Assembly (NCBI GenBank): GCA_958296035.1 | Contig: OY282431.1 | Coordinates: 2,960,037 to 3,024,036 of the forward strand | DNA length: 64,000 bases | Direction of reading: 5' to 3' | Source: Paracoccaceae bacterium | GTDB taxonomy: Bacteria > Pseudomonadota > Alphaproteobacteria > Rhodobacterales > Rhodobacteraceae | Shown here: positions 8,790 through 17,316 of the stretch, piece after piece | Position numbering within the stretch: the stretch's first letter is position 1 | How the letters are laid out: each line of letters opens with the position of its first letter | Translations under genes and position numbers: made by a program | Notes under the pieces: model-generated | What the model saw: the letters and a program-made list of their open reading frames with translations, nothing else | Told to the model about the DNA's origin: nothing | Databases searched by the model: none

Positions 8790-11700
8790 ATGCGGCGTTC
8801 AGCCTGCAGTGAGACAATCGGGCACTTCATAGCAATGAAACACAACGTTCATTCCGACATGGGCGGCACCGGACAGGTAACACCTCCTGGCGGCGTCGGA
8901 CAAACCATACGGGAGGTTCTGGGGCATCCCGATATACTGGCCGCGGCACTTCTGGCAGGATGGTTGGCAGCCCTACTCGTTTCGGGTGCCTGGATGATTA
9001 CAATTCCGGCATGTCTGGCCTATGGTACATGGTTCAACATGCAGCGGTTCAGACTCCCGTTTCGGTTGCCGCTCGGCTGGAAGGGCAAGGACTATTCCAA
9101 TCGAAAGCCCGGCAGGAATGCCGGCTATGCCAAATCGGCCGGACTGCTGTTGCTGGGCAACGAGTACGATACCAATGAGGAGCTCTGGCTGTCCAATGAT
9201 GATGCCAGGCGCCATGCCTTTGTGCTTGGTACGACCGGCTCGGGGAAGGCCTTGCCACTCGATGCACTGGTTCTGGCCGAGCATGGCTGGGTCGAAGTCG
9301 GACATATCCGTGCCGGAGACCGTGTCGCCAACGCAAATGGCACGATGTCGAAGGTTGTCGGCGTCTATCCACAAGGCCCCCGGCAGATCGTCACAATGCA
9401 CTTCGCCGATGGCCGGACTGCCAGGTGCACGACAGATCATCTCTGGCAAGTCAACTTTGTTGCCGGAAGTGACGCCGAGATTTCCCTACCGCAACCTGGA
9501 GTTGAAACCAGAACGGCAGCAGACATTGCCATCCAGCTCGGTGTAGGCAGAATCCAGCATCCCGACAGACCGCCACTGCGCCTGTTTGTTCCACTCTGCC
9601 AGCCCTGCCAGGGGCCACTTGACGGCGCTCTCCTGACTGCGGACCATGCGGCGCGGCATGCCCTCATGGGTCTCGACCGATGCGAGTTTCTGCCCTCACT
9701 TCACGGCTCGGCAGAGCAGCGTTTCGACTGGCTCTCTGTCTTCCTGCAGCACCGGCATGAGGGTTATCCGCTACGCTTCATTAACGGCATGCTGAACATT
9801 CCGGTGCTCAACCCGACGGACGGGTTTCGACTGCGTCAGACACTCTGGTCGCTGGGTGGAATTGCCAGTGAACACGTCGAGGGACCTCGACGCTGCGTGC
9901 GCGCAGTGTTTCCTGATCAGGACAGGATTTTCGACTTTGTCCCGAAAATGCGTGCGCAAGATTGCCGGCAGGGTCTCGAAATCATGGAGGTCGAATTTCT
10001 TCCGGACACAGGGGCAAGGGATACCAGAACTGATTACGCCAGGATCAGGAACAGTTTCGCTTGCGGTCGCCGCCAACGTTCGGGGTGCGGTAGCAAAAAG
10101 GGAAAACTTGAAGAGGCAGCCTGCATCCGGACCGAAGCCGATGACGGGTTGTTTGTCATGGAGAATTACCTTGTCACGCACAATACCGAATTGCTGCTCG
10201 GCATCGCATCACAGTCGATGATGTGGTCTTCGGGGTTCCTGTTTATCGACGGCAAGGGCACCGGGGAATTTCACGGTCGTGTCTGGTCACTGGTTTCACG
10301 CTTCGGACGCGAGGATGACTACCGTCTGCTCAACTTCACGAACAGCGACGGCGCCGACAATTCACCTGCCGGCGGACCGGTCATACAGTCCAATACGCTG
10401 AATCCATTTTCGCATGGCTCCGCCGATCAGCTCATCAACCTGATCATTTCGCTGATGGGCGGACAGGATAGCGGCGCCAATTTCTGGCAGCACCGGGCCA
10501 TGTCGCTGGTCACGACAGCAATGAAGGCGCTGTGCGAGATGCGGGATGCAGGCGACGTCCTTCTCGACGTCCAGTCAATACGCGACTTTCTGCCGCTTGG
10601 CACAGGTGTCAAGACAGAACTTCTCGAGGGCCAGGAGATTGCCAGCGTCGCCGATATTCCCGACGCCGCATGGTCGGAAATTTACTCGCGCGGCGGCATG
10701 ATCGAGTTGTACTTGCGATCGTTGCATGGCGAATTCTCGAATTCCTCGCGGCTGGCTCTGAAGGGCTTCTTCGATTCACTGCCCGGCTTTTGCCTGCACA
10801 GCGCCATCAATGGCCGTCCTCAGGAAGGCAAGGCAGCCGAGCAGCATGGTTTCCTGGCCATGCAACTGACCAAGCCACTTGGCGCGCTCGCCGACGACTT
10901 TGGTCACATATTTCGCACACCGTTCGGAGAGGTCGACATCGAGGATGTCGTTCTCAATCGCAGAATCCTCGTTGTCTTGCTGCCGGCCCTTCAGAAGGCG
11001 CCTGAAGAGATGCGCAATTGTGGCAGGATTGTGGTTGCAGTCCTGAAGATGCTGATGGGACGAACCGCCGGTTCCGACGTGGTTGGCAGCAAGAAAATGC
11101 TGATTGACGCCAGGCCAACCAACGCACCGTCACCGTTCATCGCCATTCTCGACGAGGCCGGCTACTACATGGTCAAGGGAATCGACACGATGATGGCCCA
11201 GGCCCGTTCGCTTGGCTTCATGATCATACTGGCGGGACAGGACATGGCTGCCATGCAGTCTGTCTCCCCGCAGATTGCCGAAACCGCCGCCGCCAATGCC
11301 CGCCTGACCGCCGCCGGGGCGACCGAAGATGCGCAGCGAACCTGGGAATTTCTGCGCAAGAAGTTCGCGACCCACAAAGTGTCGGTCTCCTCGGGACGCA
11401 AGGCGATAAGCGGTCTGCTTGGAACGCGCTGGGTCGACCGGCCCGATGTCCACTTTGTGGAGGAAAGCCGTGTCAGGATTACCGATTTGCAGAAATTGCG
11501 CGCCGGTGAGTTCTATTTCCTTATGGAGTCTGTCCTGGTAAAGGCGCGGGCGTTCTACACCGGTGAATACTGGGCATCGGATCTGGCAATCAACAAGTTC
11601 CTGCTTGTGAGAGGCCCCAACGACCGGGCACCCGGACTTGACCAGTCAAGAGACATTGAATTCCGGGACGGAATGCTGGCGATAGGTCATGTACTGCTTG

Positions 11701-11891
11701 ATCCAGACAAACTCAGAGCGACGATGCGGACCTATCCCCGGAAATCCAACGACATTCTCGGCCGCAGTGCAGCCATCGCCAAATTCGGCCTGGAACAAAC
11801 CAAGGGCGAGAATGAGCCGCCGGATTCGGTCATCTGTACCTGCATGGCCGCCTTGCTTCTCGCCGCCGAGCACGAATGCAATTTGAACTAG
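8790..11891 (+). CDS. dotL: DotL/IcmO-type type IV coupling ATPase with intein
   Basis: The precursor has 1033 residues; removal of the 312-residue intein leaves 721. Two membrane helices near the N-terminus (~residues 45-85) are followed by an FtsK/VirD4-like ATPase. Walker A is GTTGSGK|T, split by the intein after Lys153. Walker B, FIAILDEAGYY, lies near precursor residue 785, followed by AQARSLGFMIILAGQD, typical of DotL/IcmO and IncI TrbC. In type IVB systems this inner-membrane ATPase delivers substrates (effectors or relaxosome DNA) to the channel. Start is uncertain: ATG 8790 gives the longest frame, but ATG 8835 (MKHNVHSD) is equally plausible; neither has a strong site. The ATPase cannot bind nucleotide normally until protein splicing joins K to T. 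Confidence 0.88.
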   Translation: MRRSACSETIGHFIAMKHNVHSDMGGTGQVTPPGGVGQTIREVLGHPDILAAALLAGWLAALLVSGAWMITIPACLAYGTWFNMQRFRLPFRLPLGWKGKDYSNRKPGRNAGYAKSAGLLLLGNEYDTNEELWLSNDDARRHAFVLGTTGSGKALPLDALVLAEHGWVEVGHIRAGDRVANANGTMSKVVGVYPQGPRQIVTMHFADGRTARCTTDHLWQVNFVAGSDAEISLPQPGVETRTAADIAIQLGVGRIQHPDRPPLRLFVPLCQPCQGPLDGALLTADHAARHALMGLDRCEFLPSLHGSAEQRFDWLSVFLQHRHEGYPLRFINGMLNIPVLNPTDGFRLRQTLWSLGGIASEHVEGPRRCVRAVFPDQDRIFDFVPKMRAQDCRQGLEIMEVEFLPDTGARDTRTDYARIRNSFACGRRQRSGCGSKKGKLEEAACIRTEADDGLFVMENYLVTHNTELLLGIASQSMMWSSGFLFIDGKGTGEFHGRVWSLVSRFGREDDYRLLNFTNSDGADNSPAGGPVIQSNTLNPFSHGSADQLINLIISLMGGQDSGANFWQHRAMSLVTTAMKALCEMRDAGDVLLDVQSIRDFLPLGTGVKTELLEGQEIASVADIPDAAWSEIYSRGGMIELYLRSLHGEFSNSSRLALKGFFDSLPGFCLHSAINGRPQEGKAAEQHGFLAMQLTKPLGALADDFGHIFRTPFGEVDIEDVVLNRRILVVLLPALQKAPEEMRNCGRIVVAVLKMLMGRTAGSDVVGSKKMLIDARPTNAPSPFIAILDEAGYYMVKGIDTMMAQARSLGFMIILAGQDMAAMQSVSPQIAETAAANARLTAAGATEDAQRTWEFLRKKFATHKVSVSSGRKAISGLLGTRWVDRPDVHFVEESRVRITDLQKLRAGEFYFLMESVLVKARAFYTGEYWASDLAINKFLLVRGPNDRAPGLDQSRDIEFRDGMLAIGHVLLDPDKLRATMRTYPRKSNDILGRSAAIAKFGLEQTKGENEPPDSVICTCMAALLLAAEHECNLN
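9249..10184 (+). other. Intein in the Walker A motif of DotL
   Basis: 312 residues in frame inside the ATPase. The N-terminal block is ALPLDALVLAEHGWVEV and then GDRVANANG (block A, starting with Ala instead of Cys/Ser). Block B is RTARCTTDHLWQV with the TxxH motif. The C-terminal blocks F/G are GLFVMENYLVTHN ending in His-Asn, with Thr as the +1 extein residue. Ala1 inteins are known (KlbA type) and splice without the first acyl shift. The length leaves ~170 residues between the splicing halves; RFDWLSVFLQHRHEG and LRQTLWSLGGIAS there resemble a worn LAGLIDADG endonuclease in which the acidic catalytic position looks lost, so homing ability is doubtful. Confidence 0.9.
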
Positions 11892-12294
11892 ATTCTGCAT
11901 TCGGTCCCGGCTGGCTCTTCAACGTCCTCCAGTTTGATCAATCTTCCCAACGGACGGATCAATCGCCAACGTCTATTGTTCCGCCGTAACAGCATCAAGA
12001 CTGTATTCGCGGCTATAGACCTGGAGGAAGCGCAACATTGTGACGGATTCATTCCTTGTAGAGGTCGAAACTGGAAGACTATCCGACTGTTACATCGGCT
12101 GACCTGGTCAGCTATTCCAGGTGCCACCCAATTTCCGGCGACGCTGGCATGCGCACCGACTGCCAGCCCCCTTCCGTATATCGACCAGATCTCGTTCACC
12201 ACGCAGATTGAGGGCGTCCGTCTCCGCTACTATACTCACCCTGAGTACCATGTGTAGACGGAAACGCCTCTGACAGACCAGGAGGGCAACTGCC
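11892..12294. other. Intergenic stretch, nothing recognised
   Basis: Some 400 bases after dotL. Frames on both strands are short and lack support. No terminator hairpin with a T-run is evident. Confidence 0.3.
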
Positions 12295-12567
12295 ATGGAC
12301 ATCGCCGCAAGCACCCTGGAAGCAGTGCTTCGGGAACTTCCCGATCTGCCCACCCCTGTCAACAGTTGGCATGTCGAAGTCGGCCCCGACTCCACCAACT
12401 ACCCCGCCGTATATGTGTGGGCGATGCTGACGGACGATGAGGTCGAATTCGCCAAACGGTCGTGACTACGCTTGATCATTCGTGAACTAGTCGAGCTGAA
12501 GACCGATTCCGCCAAGCTGGTCTACATCCGTTTCCGCGGTGCATCCGAGGTCGAGCATTTTGCATGA
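12295..12567 (+). pseudogene. Small gene of unknown function broken by an in-frame TGA
   Basis: AGGAGGG stands eight bases before ATG 12295. The frame runs 56 codons (MDIAASTLEAVLRELPDLP...) to TGA at 12463-12465 and then stays open for another 33 codons (LRLIIRELVELKTDSAK...) to TGA 12565. The residues on both sides of the stop read as one continuous amphipathic protein, so a single nonsense change (for example CGA to TGA) is the simplest reading. The product is unknown; such small acidic proteins are often partners of toxin-like genes, but none follows here. Confidence 0.6.
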
Positions 12568-12858
12568 GCCTTCATGTTGGCTCCCAGGTAGATTAAAGGT
12601 AAATTCCCAGATTAATCCACTACGGTATGGGACAAATTGTCCCGCTTTGAGCCGGCAGCGTTAAAGGGTTGTGAAAGCCGGCCGGGAGGCGATTTGGCTT
12701 GTCAATACCAGGTGCTGGCTGTGCCCATGGGCGTGTCTTCTTGCCCGGGCCTCCTGACCTGACGTTTGCTGTCTGGCACCGACAGACCGATGCGCCAATC
12801 CTCACGGCTGCGCACCACCGGGGTCAGATGCCGGAACTTGCCCTGACCAGTGCCAACA
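12568..12858. other. Intergenic stretch, nothing recognised
   Basis: About 290 bases between the broken small gene and an IS66 end. No gene seen. Confidence 0.3.
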
Positions 12859-12925
12859 TCAGATGATCGGAGAACAGATACTGATCGTCAACAGCCAACC
12901 GGGACTCCCTCGTTTGCCCGCTTAG
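12859..12925. mobile_element. Solo right end of an IS66-type element
   Basis: The 67 bases match the right end of the complete IS66 copies (23780-23846) with scattered changes: AGATGATCGGAGAACAGAT, then ATCGTCAACAGC and the tip TTTGCCCGCTTA. A closer relative of this version lies at 51647-51714, so a second IS66 subtype existed. It abuts the truncated group II intron, suggesting that its insertion or excision removed most of that intron. Confidence 0.65.
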
Positions 12926-13530
12926 ATCCCCCAGACCTTGTCGATCAAGGCGTGAAAACGCCGCTCGGGCTCAGCCGTAGCACTCGCATGGAGAGCAGTC
13001 TGGCGTTTCCGAACCCGTTGTGACCCTGTCAGGTTCATACCAGTGACCATGCCTTGCCTCCCTCCTGCCCTCTCTCGAAACCAGACCCCTTCCCTCCACC
13101 GGCATGACCCGGCCTCCACAGGACTACGAGCCTGTCCGCTACCCTGCCCCCTCGCAGGACGCCGGTCTGGTCTGTGCAAGACCGCCAGACAGGGCGTCCC
13201 GTGTTGCGACGTCTATCCTCTTCCACACAGGCCAGAGCCACTCCCCCGGCGCGTACGAAACCGGTGCGCCCGTCGCTTGCTTCCCGATCCGCCATCGGCC
13301 TTCCCCTCATCACAGCAGGGTCGGCTCTCGCATTATCATTTTCGAGGCCTGCCCGGCGTTTACGCATGCGGCCTGCCACGGTCGCCGGGCTGCCTGACGC
13401 AGCCCTTTGCCACCAGAGTGCTTCAATCTACAGCGTTACCTCCGTAAATCGCCCTGGCTGCACCCAGCCGAAGCGACAATTGTTGCGCGGGATTTGCACC
13501 CACTCGATAAACGCGCCTTTCACGGCGCAC
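12926..13530 (-). pseudogene. Group II intron remnant (5' RNA domains plus start of reverse transcriptase)
   Basis: On the minus strand the sequence begins at 13530 with GTGCGCCGTG, the 5' end of a group II intron, and is nearly identical to the complete intron at 34625-36626 across the 5' RNA part. The reverse transcriptase frame starts at ATG 13050 and reads NLTGSQRVRKRQTALHASA and then ERRFHALIDKVWGI before being cut at 12925 by the IS66 end. The catalytic RT domain, domain V and 3' end are gone. The 5' exon ends in CACA, as at the complete copy. Confidence 0.8.
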
Positions 13531-13786
13531 TGTGAGCCATTGACAGGTCAGGGGGCATCAATCACGACCATCAGGATCATAAATATCAAAGGGAGCTATG
13601 CCGTACCAATGTCCAGCCCGCCCTGAATCCTCTAAAACCCCATATTCACGGGGTAAACACGCCGCCGCGTTGCGGCGGCCAGGCTCGTATGGCACCAGTT
13701 GTCATACATATTCGATATGTTAGCGATAGCCAGGCGCGACTATCAGGATTGAAAGAAAGGGATCAATGCTGAAACGATGACCTGGT
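13531..13786. other. Spacer with two hairpins
   Basis: Two tandem hairpins lie here: ACCCC/GGGGT around an eight-base loop (13637-13654) and GCCGCCGC-GTT-GCGGCGGC (13661-13679). No T-run follows, so a classical terminator is not supported. No gene seen. Confidence 0.35.
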
Positions 13787-13905
13787 GTGTACGCCCTGCA
13801 GGTTCATGGACCGGCGTGCGACGCTTTGCTGTTGGCAGACCATCAACCTGCTGTCGAGTTACGGCCGCGCTGTTACCATTCAAGCGAGGGAGGGCGTAGC
13901 GATGA
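13787..13905 (+). pseudogene. Possible C-terminal scrap of a DarT toxin
   Basis: A frame ahead of the DarG-like genes reads ...LLLADHQPAVELRPRCYHSS, which resembles the C-terminus of DarT ADP-ribosyltransferases (a short basic strand ending in VxVRPxWYF/Y). In DarTG operons darT lies directly upstream of darG, as here. The rest of darT is absent; the space is taken by the intron remnant. The match is short and weak. Confidence 0.3.
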
Positions 13906-14372
13906 TCCGGTTCAAGACGGGCGACATCCTTGCCGAGGACGTCGAAGCCCTGGTCAATACGGTCAACTGTGTCGGAGTCATGGGGCGCGGGATCGCACTT
14001 CAGTTCAAGAAGGCGTTTCCGGAGAATTTCCGTGCATATGCTGAGACCTGCAAGCGGGGCGGGCTATTGCCCGGACGCATGTTCGTGTTCGAGACACGAG
14101 CACTCACGAATCCCCGCTACATAGTCAACTTTCCAACCAAGCGGCATTGGCGCAACAACAGTCGCATCGAAGATATCGAAGCCGGGTTGGTTGATCTCAC
14201 CCGAATCATCCACGAGCGCAATATCCGGTCGATTGCCGTGCCGCCGCTTGGCTGCGGTCTAGGCGGCCTCGATTGGAAGGTGGTACGGCAACATATTGAG
14301 GACGCATTGCGCGACCTAAATGGTGTCGAGATCGTCGTCTTCGAGCCGCACGGCGCGCCAGAAGCGGATTAG
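13902..14372 (+). CDS. darG: DarG-like macro domain (N-terminal half of a split antitoxin)
   Basis: 156 residues from ATG 13902, preceded by GAGGGAGG; the frame to 13785 is an extension without a site. MIRFKTGDIL, NTVNCVGVMGRGIALQF and VPPLGCGLGGLDW are the ADP-ribose-binding loops of DarG-type macro domains, which remove ADP-ribose from thymidine in DNA. It ends at TAG 14370-14372, and the next ATG follows at once in the same frame. In known DarG the two halves are one protein, so this is either a nonsense mutation or a natural split. Translation could reinitiate at 14373, giving two chains. Without an intact DarT upstream the antitoxin looks orphaned. Confidence 0.85.
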   Translation: MIRFKTGDILAEDVEALVNTVNCVGVMGRGIALQFKKAFPENFRAYAETCKRGGLLPGRMFVFETRALTNPRYIVNFPTKRHWRNNSRIEDIEAGLVDLTRIIHERNIRSIAVPPLGCGLGGLDWKVVRQHIEDALRDLNGVEIVVFEPHGAPEAD

Positions 14373-14942
14373 ATGACGCGCAGCCGCGAATTACCGCGGA
14401 TGACCGCCGGCCGCGCCGCGCTAGTCACGCTAATGGACCGCTACCTGCACGGATCGCTCGACCCGGTCGTCACACTACTGGAAGTCCACAAGCTAATGTA
14501 CTTCATGCAGGCTGCTGGCGAACCCCTGCAATTGCGCTACACGAAATCGAATTACGGACCCTATTCGGAAAATCTTCGGCATGTGCTAAACACAGTCGAA
14601 GGGCACTTCATCGCGGGCTATGCCGATGGCGAGGACGCTCCAGACAAGCCGCTGGAACTCGTCCCCGGCGCTATCAAGGACGCCGCCGCGGTTCTCACAC
14701 GCTCGCAAGAGACCCGGCAACGCTTCGACCGGGTGGCGGCGCTCGTCGACGGCTTCGAATCATCCTTCGGCCGCGAGCTGCTCTCAACAGTGCACTGGAT
14801 ATTTGAACATGATGATCCTGACTCTCGGAACGACCTGGTGTTGCAGACCTCCGCATGGAACGAACGCAGGAAACGCTTTTCGCCCCGGCAGATCGGACTT
14901 GCAGCGGATGTGCTGACCGAGAAGGGTTGGGTCGACGGATGA
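14373..14942 (+). CDS. DarG C-terminal domain (toxin-binding half of the split antitoxin)
   Basis: 189 residues, in frame with and immediately after the macro-domain gene. MTAGRAALVTLMDRYL, LLEVHKLMYFMQAAGEPL and YGPYSENLRHVLNTVEGHF match the C-terminal region of full-length DarG, the part that contacts DarT. The frame is intact to TGA 14940-14942. Conservation on both sides of the TAG suggests the break is recent or tolerated. Confidence 0.8.
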   Translation: MTRSRELPRMTAGRAALVTLMDRYLHGSLDPVVTLLEVHKLMYFMQAAGEPLQLRYTKSNYGPYSENLRHVLNTVEGHFIAGYADGEDAPDKPLELVPGAIKDAAAVLTRSQETRQRFDRVAALVDGFESSFGRELLSTVHWIFEHDDPDSRNDLVLQTSAWNERRKRFSPRQIGLAADVLTEKGWVDG

Positions 14943-15087
14943 GCTGTAGCCTTTCAACCCGACACAGTTAACTCATTTTTCGTGACGGTGTATGCCGTTC
15001 TAATATCTCACATTATTCCATCCCGGTAGAGGGAATGCTGGCGAATTATTCTGAGCCCGATCTAGCGGGACTCTGATATAAGACGCC

Positions 15088-15300
15088 AGGGACGAAGTCG
15101 CCCTGGCAACCGCCATCCGCGGGCTGGCTGCCAGGACGTGGGTCATTCCGGGCGGTCGCCGCACCCGCATTGCCGAGGGCACGGTGCGGCACTGGCTTGG
15201 CGTCCACATGAAGATAGGCCTTTACGGTCTCAGGCGCCGCCGGCATATGGGCCTTTCGGTCGGCGACGTGGTGGCCAGGACCCTGAGGAGCATGACGTGT
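15088..15300 (+). pseudogene. Transposase N-terminal remnant (Mu/IS481-like helix-turn-helix)
   Basis: An open stretch reads DEVALATAIRGLAARTWVIP and then RIAEGTVRHWLGVHMKIGLYG, the DNA-binding N-terminus of integrase-core transposases (consensus ..IRRWLR.YR.GGLDAL..). Upstream is an in-frame stop, and downstream no DDE domain follows. Non-functional scrap. The rest of 14943-15547 apart from the neighbouring TnpA scrap holds nothing I recognise. Confidence 0.5.
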
Positions 15301-15351
15301 CTCCGCCCATCTGAAGCCGGTAACACCGGTAACAAGGATGGAGGAAAACAC

Positions 15352-15525
15352 ATGGAGAACGGCATGGCAGATACGCCACCCACCCCGGAGCGAGCCCCCG
15401 CTCGCACTGAAGACATGACGTTCCAACCCGGCATTCCTTCCGCGACCATCACTGGAAGCAGTTCAACCGACAAGAAAGAATGCATCATGCGGATGTATCC
15501 CACGACCAAGCCCAAGTTGCGTTGA
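15352..15525 (+). pseudogene. IS66 TnpA-like N-terminal remnant
   Basis: GATGGAGG precedes ATG 15352; the product begins MENGMADTPPTPERAPART, close to MENGISQSPPTPQRAPVRS of the complete IS66 TnpA at 23429-23755. Similarity is lost after ~20 residues and the frame ends at 15525. It is the footprint of another IS66 relative. Confidence 0.6.
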
Positions 15526-15547
15526 CAGGAGCCTCACAAGAGCAGAT

Positions 15548-15922
15548 TCATTCCCCTTTTGTCCTGTTGTCGGGCGACTTCAGACAGGTGGACATTTTCC
15601 ACGGCAGACAGAGAGAACGGCGCCGCTCAAGAACAGGTTCGGTTTCAAACCCATAGTCGACAGGATAGCGCTGATGCTGCCATCCTCGCGCTGTAAAGTT
15701 CGGACCGAAGTACAGGCGGCGGATGTGCCGTAGTTCGGTACCCGGCCGAATGGAATGCAGTCTCAACCAGCACGACAGGCAAACTGCAAAAAACAGCAGT
15801 AGAACTGTCCAGGTGCTGAAGTGCAGAAGGCAGAGTGCCAGGAAAAGGGTAACCCGTGAATCAAGCAGGAAGAACCGCGTTGGCATCTGGGTTGCACGCC
15901 AGCAATTTGTTTCACGCGGCAT
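15548..15922 (-). CDS. icmT: IcmT/TraK-like membrane protein of the type IVB system
   Basis: 124 residues. After a short polar start (NCWRATQMPTRFFLLDSR) two membrane segments follow (~20-55, LALCLLHFSTWTVLLLFFAV), then LYFGPNFTARGW and RRRSLCLPW. This matches IcmT of Dot/Icm systems and TraK of IncI plasmids, which share WR-x-ARFF-x-DAR, the double hydrophobic hairpin and a short basic tail. It is somewhat longer than Legionella IcmT (about 86). Its start lies 11 bases inside the end of dotB, so the two are co-translated. IcmT is a small inner-membrane component; in Legionella it affects pore formation and egress. Confidence 0.75.
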   Translation of the reverse strand: MPRETNCWRATQMPTRFFLLDSRVTLFLALCLLHFSTWTVLLLFFAVCLSCWLRLHSIRPGTELRHIRRLYFGPNFTARGWQHQRYPVDYGFETEPVLERRRSLCLPWKMSTCLKSPDNRTKGE

Positions 15923-17180
15923 TGACGACTTTCCGGGCCCCGGCTAACGCAACCAGTGACCTTGCCGTGTCGTGACTGATCCGCCCCTGCTCAAGGAGTT
16001 CTGCCACAGCATCAATCAATGACTTGCCGCGATGCTGATCGTCGTTGCTGCCTGAGGGCCCGGCAAGACGGTCGTGCAATATGCCCGGCCATCGGCGGCG
16101 GTCCGTCTCGAGTAGCTCGGTACGAAGGCCAGGGTTGAAACGGAGCCAGGACCGGACCGCCACTCTTCCCTGACCTCTCAGGTCCTCGACAAGATACTGG
16201 ATCTGAACCAGTCGCAGCGCACTGACCAGGTCGTAGGCGCGGCGTTCCGCGCCATGCGTAGACATCGTTGCCATTACCCGCCCGACGCAGTCTGCTATCG
16301 AACTGGCGTGAACCGTAGCAAACACAAGATGGCCGGTAAGCGCGGCCTCCAGCGTCGCATCCATGGTTTCGCGATCACGCATCTCGCCGACAATAATGAT
16401 GTCGGGGTTGCGTCGCAGGGCAGAGCGAACACCTTGCGCAAAGTCGGCCAGGTGATTGCCGATTTCCGATTGCCCGATGATAGATGCCGACGGGTTCTGC
16501 GACCCACCCAGGTCGTCATAGGTGAACTCGACCGGTGCCTGGAGATCAATGATCTTGCGCGGCGCGTCGGCTTGCAGGAGAAAACGCGCAATTGCAGCCA
16601 GCGTCGAGGATTTCCCGCTTCCGGTAGCGCCGGCAATCAACACCAGCCCGTTGCGGGGACACAGATCGTTCATGTCGGCAGCGGTCAGCCCGACCGCCGC
16701 AAGAGTCGGCGTCCGTGTGGGCAGGATACGGATGGAAATCTCGACGCCATGCCCGTGGCGAGCCCGGATTCCAGTGGCATTGACCCGAAATCGCTGGCGA
16801 GTCATGTCGGCCTTCGTCAAGTCGTAGGCGAAGTCCAGGACTTTTTGACCCCTGATTTCCACCATCGCGTTCGACGCCCGATAGAGTTCGGCAAGCGCAA
16901 GGTCGACTTCCGAAGGTGTCCAGACCTTGCCCGCCAGACTATGGAGTACGCCGTTGAACTCCACCCGCGGACGGCGGCCGGACTGGATCGTGACATCTGA
17001 TACCCCGTCCAGTCCACAGGACATCAGGAACGCTCTCAGATACTTGCAATCGATCCGGGCTGGATGATCATTCTCCAGCGCCACTTGCCTGCGCTGGCGG
17101 TCAAAAGACAGTCTGGGTGCATATTCGTTGGCAATTGGTGCTCCAAATCGCCTCGCCATCTCCGGAATGCCAGGCGTCAT
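15912..17180 (-). CDS. dotB: DotB/TraJ-type secretion ATPase
   Basis: About 422 residues from ATG 17180 (GGAAG upstream); ATG 17159 or 17231 are alternatives. This is a VirB11/PilT-like hexameric ATPase of type IVB systems: Walker A GATGSGKSS, Asp box DLQAPVEFTYD, Walker B IIIVGEMRD with the following Glu, and His box TGHLVFATVHAS. The N-terminal domain carries DGVSDVTIQSGRRPRVEFNG, the usual DotB nucleotide-edge region. It supplies energy at the cytoplasmic face with DotL and DotO. It lies in the order dotD-dotC-dotB-icmT, the order of traH-traI-traJ-traK in R64. Confidence 0.9.
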   Translation of the reverse strand: MTPGIPEMARRFGAPIANEYAPRLSFDRQRRQVALENDHPARIDCKYLRAFLMSCGLDGVSDVTIQSGRRPRVEFNGVLHSLAGKVWTPSEVDLALAELYRASNAMVEIRGQKVLDFAYDLTKADMTRQRFRVNATGIRARHGHGVEISIRILPTRTPTLAAVGLTAADMNDLCPRNGLVLIAGATGSGKSSTLAAIARFLLQADAPRKIIDLQAPVEFTYDDLGGSQNPSASIIGQSEIGNHLADFAQGVRSALRRNPDIIIVGEMRDRETMDATLEAALTGHLVFATVHASSIADCVGRVMATMSTHGAERRAYDLVSALRLVQIQYLVEDLRGQGRVAVRSWLRFNPGLRTELLETDRRRWPGILHDRLAGPSGSNDDQHRGKSLIDAVAELLEQGRISHDTARSLVALAGARKVVNAA

Positions 17181-17316
17181 CTTGCTGCTTCCGGCAATGG
17201 CAATGGCCCGGCAGCGCATAAGAGCGGGCATTCCGCAGGCATAGCCGGAGCTGGACCAGTTGTCTGGGTCTGCATTTGATTCACGATTCGTCCTCCGTTA
17301 CTGCCGCATGTCATGT

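Noticed and set aside
13637..13679. Tandem hairpins taken as a terminator or a short repeat array
   Set aside because: No T-run, only two different hairpins, no repeat spacing; no CRISPR-like array is seen anywhere in the window.
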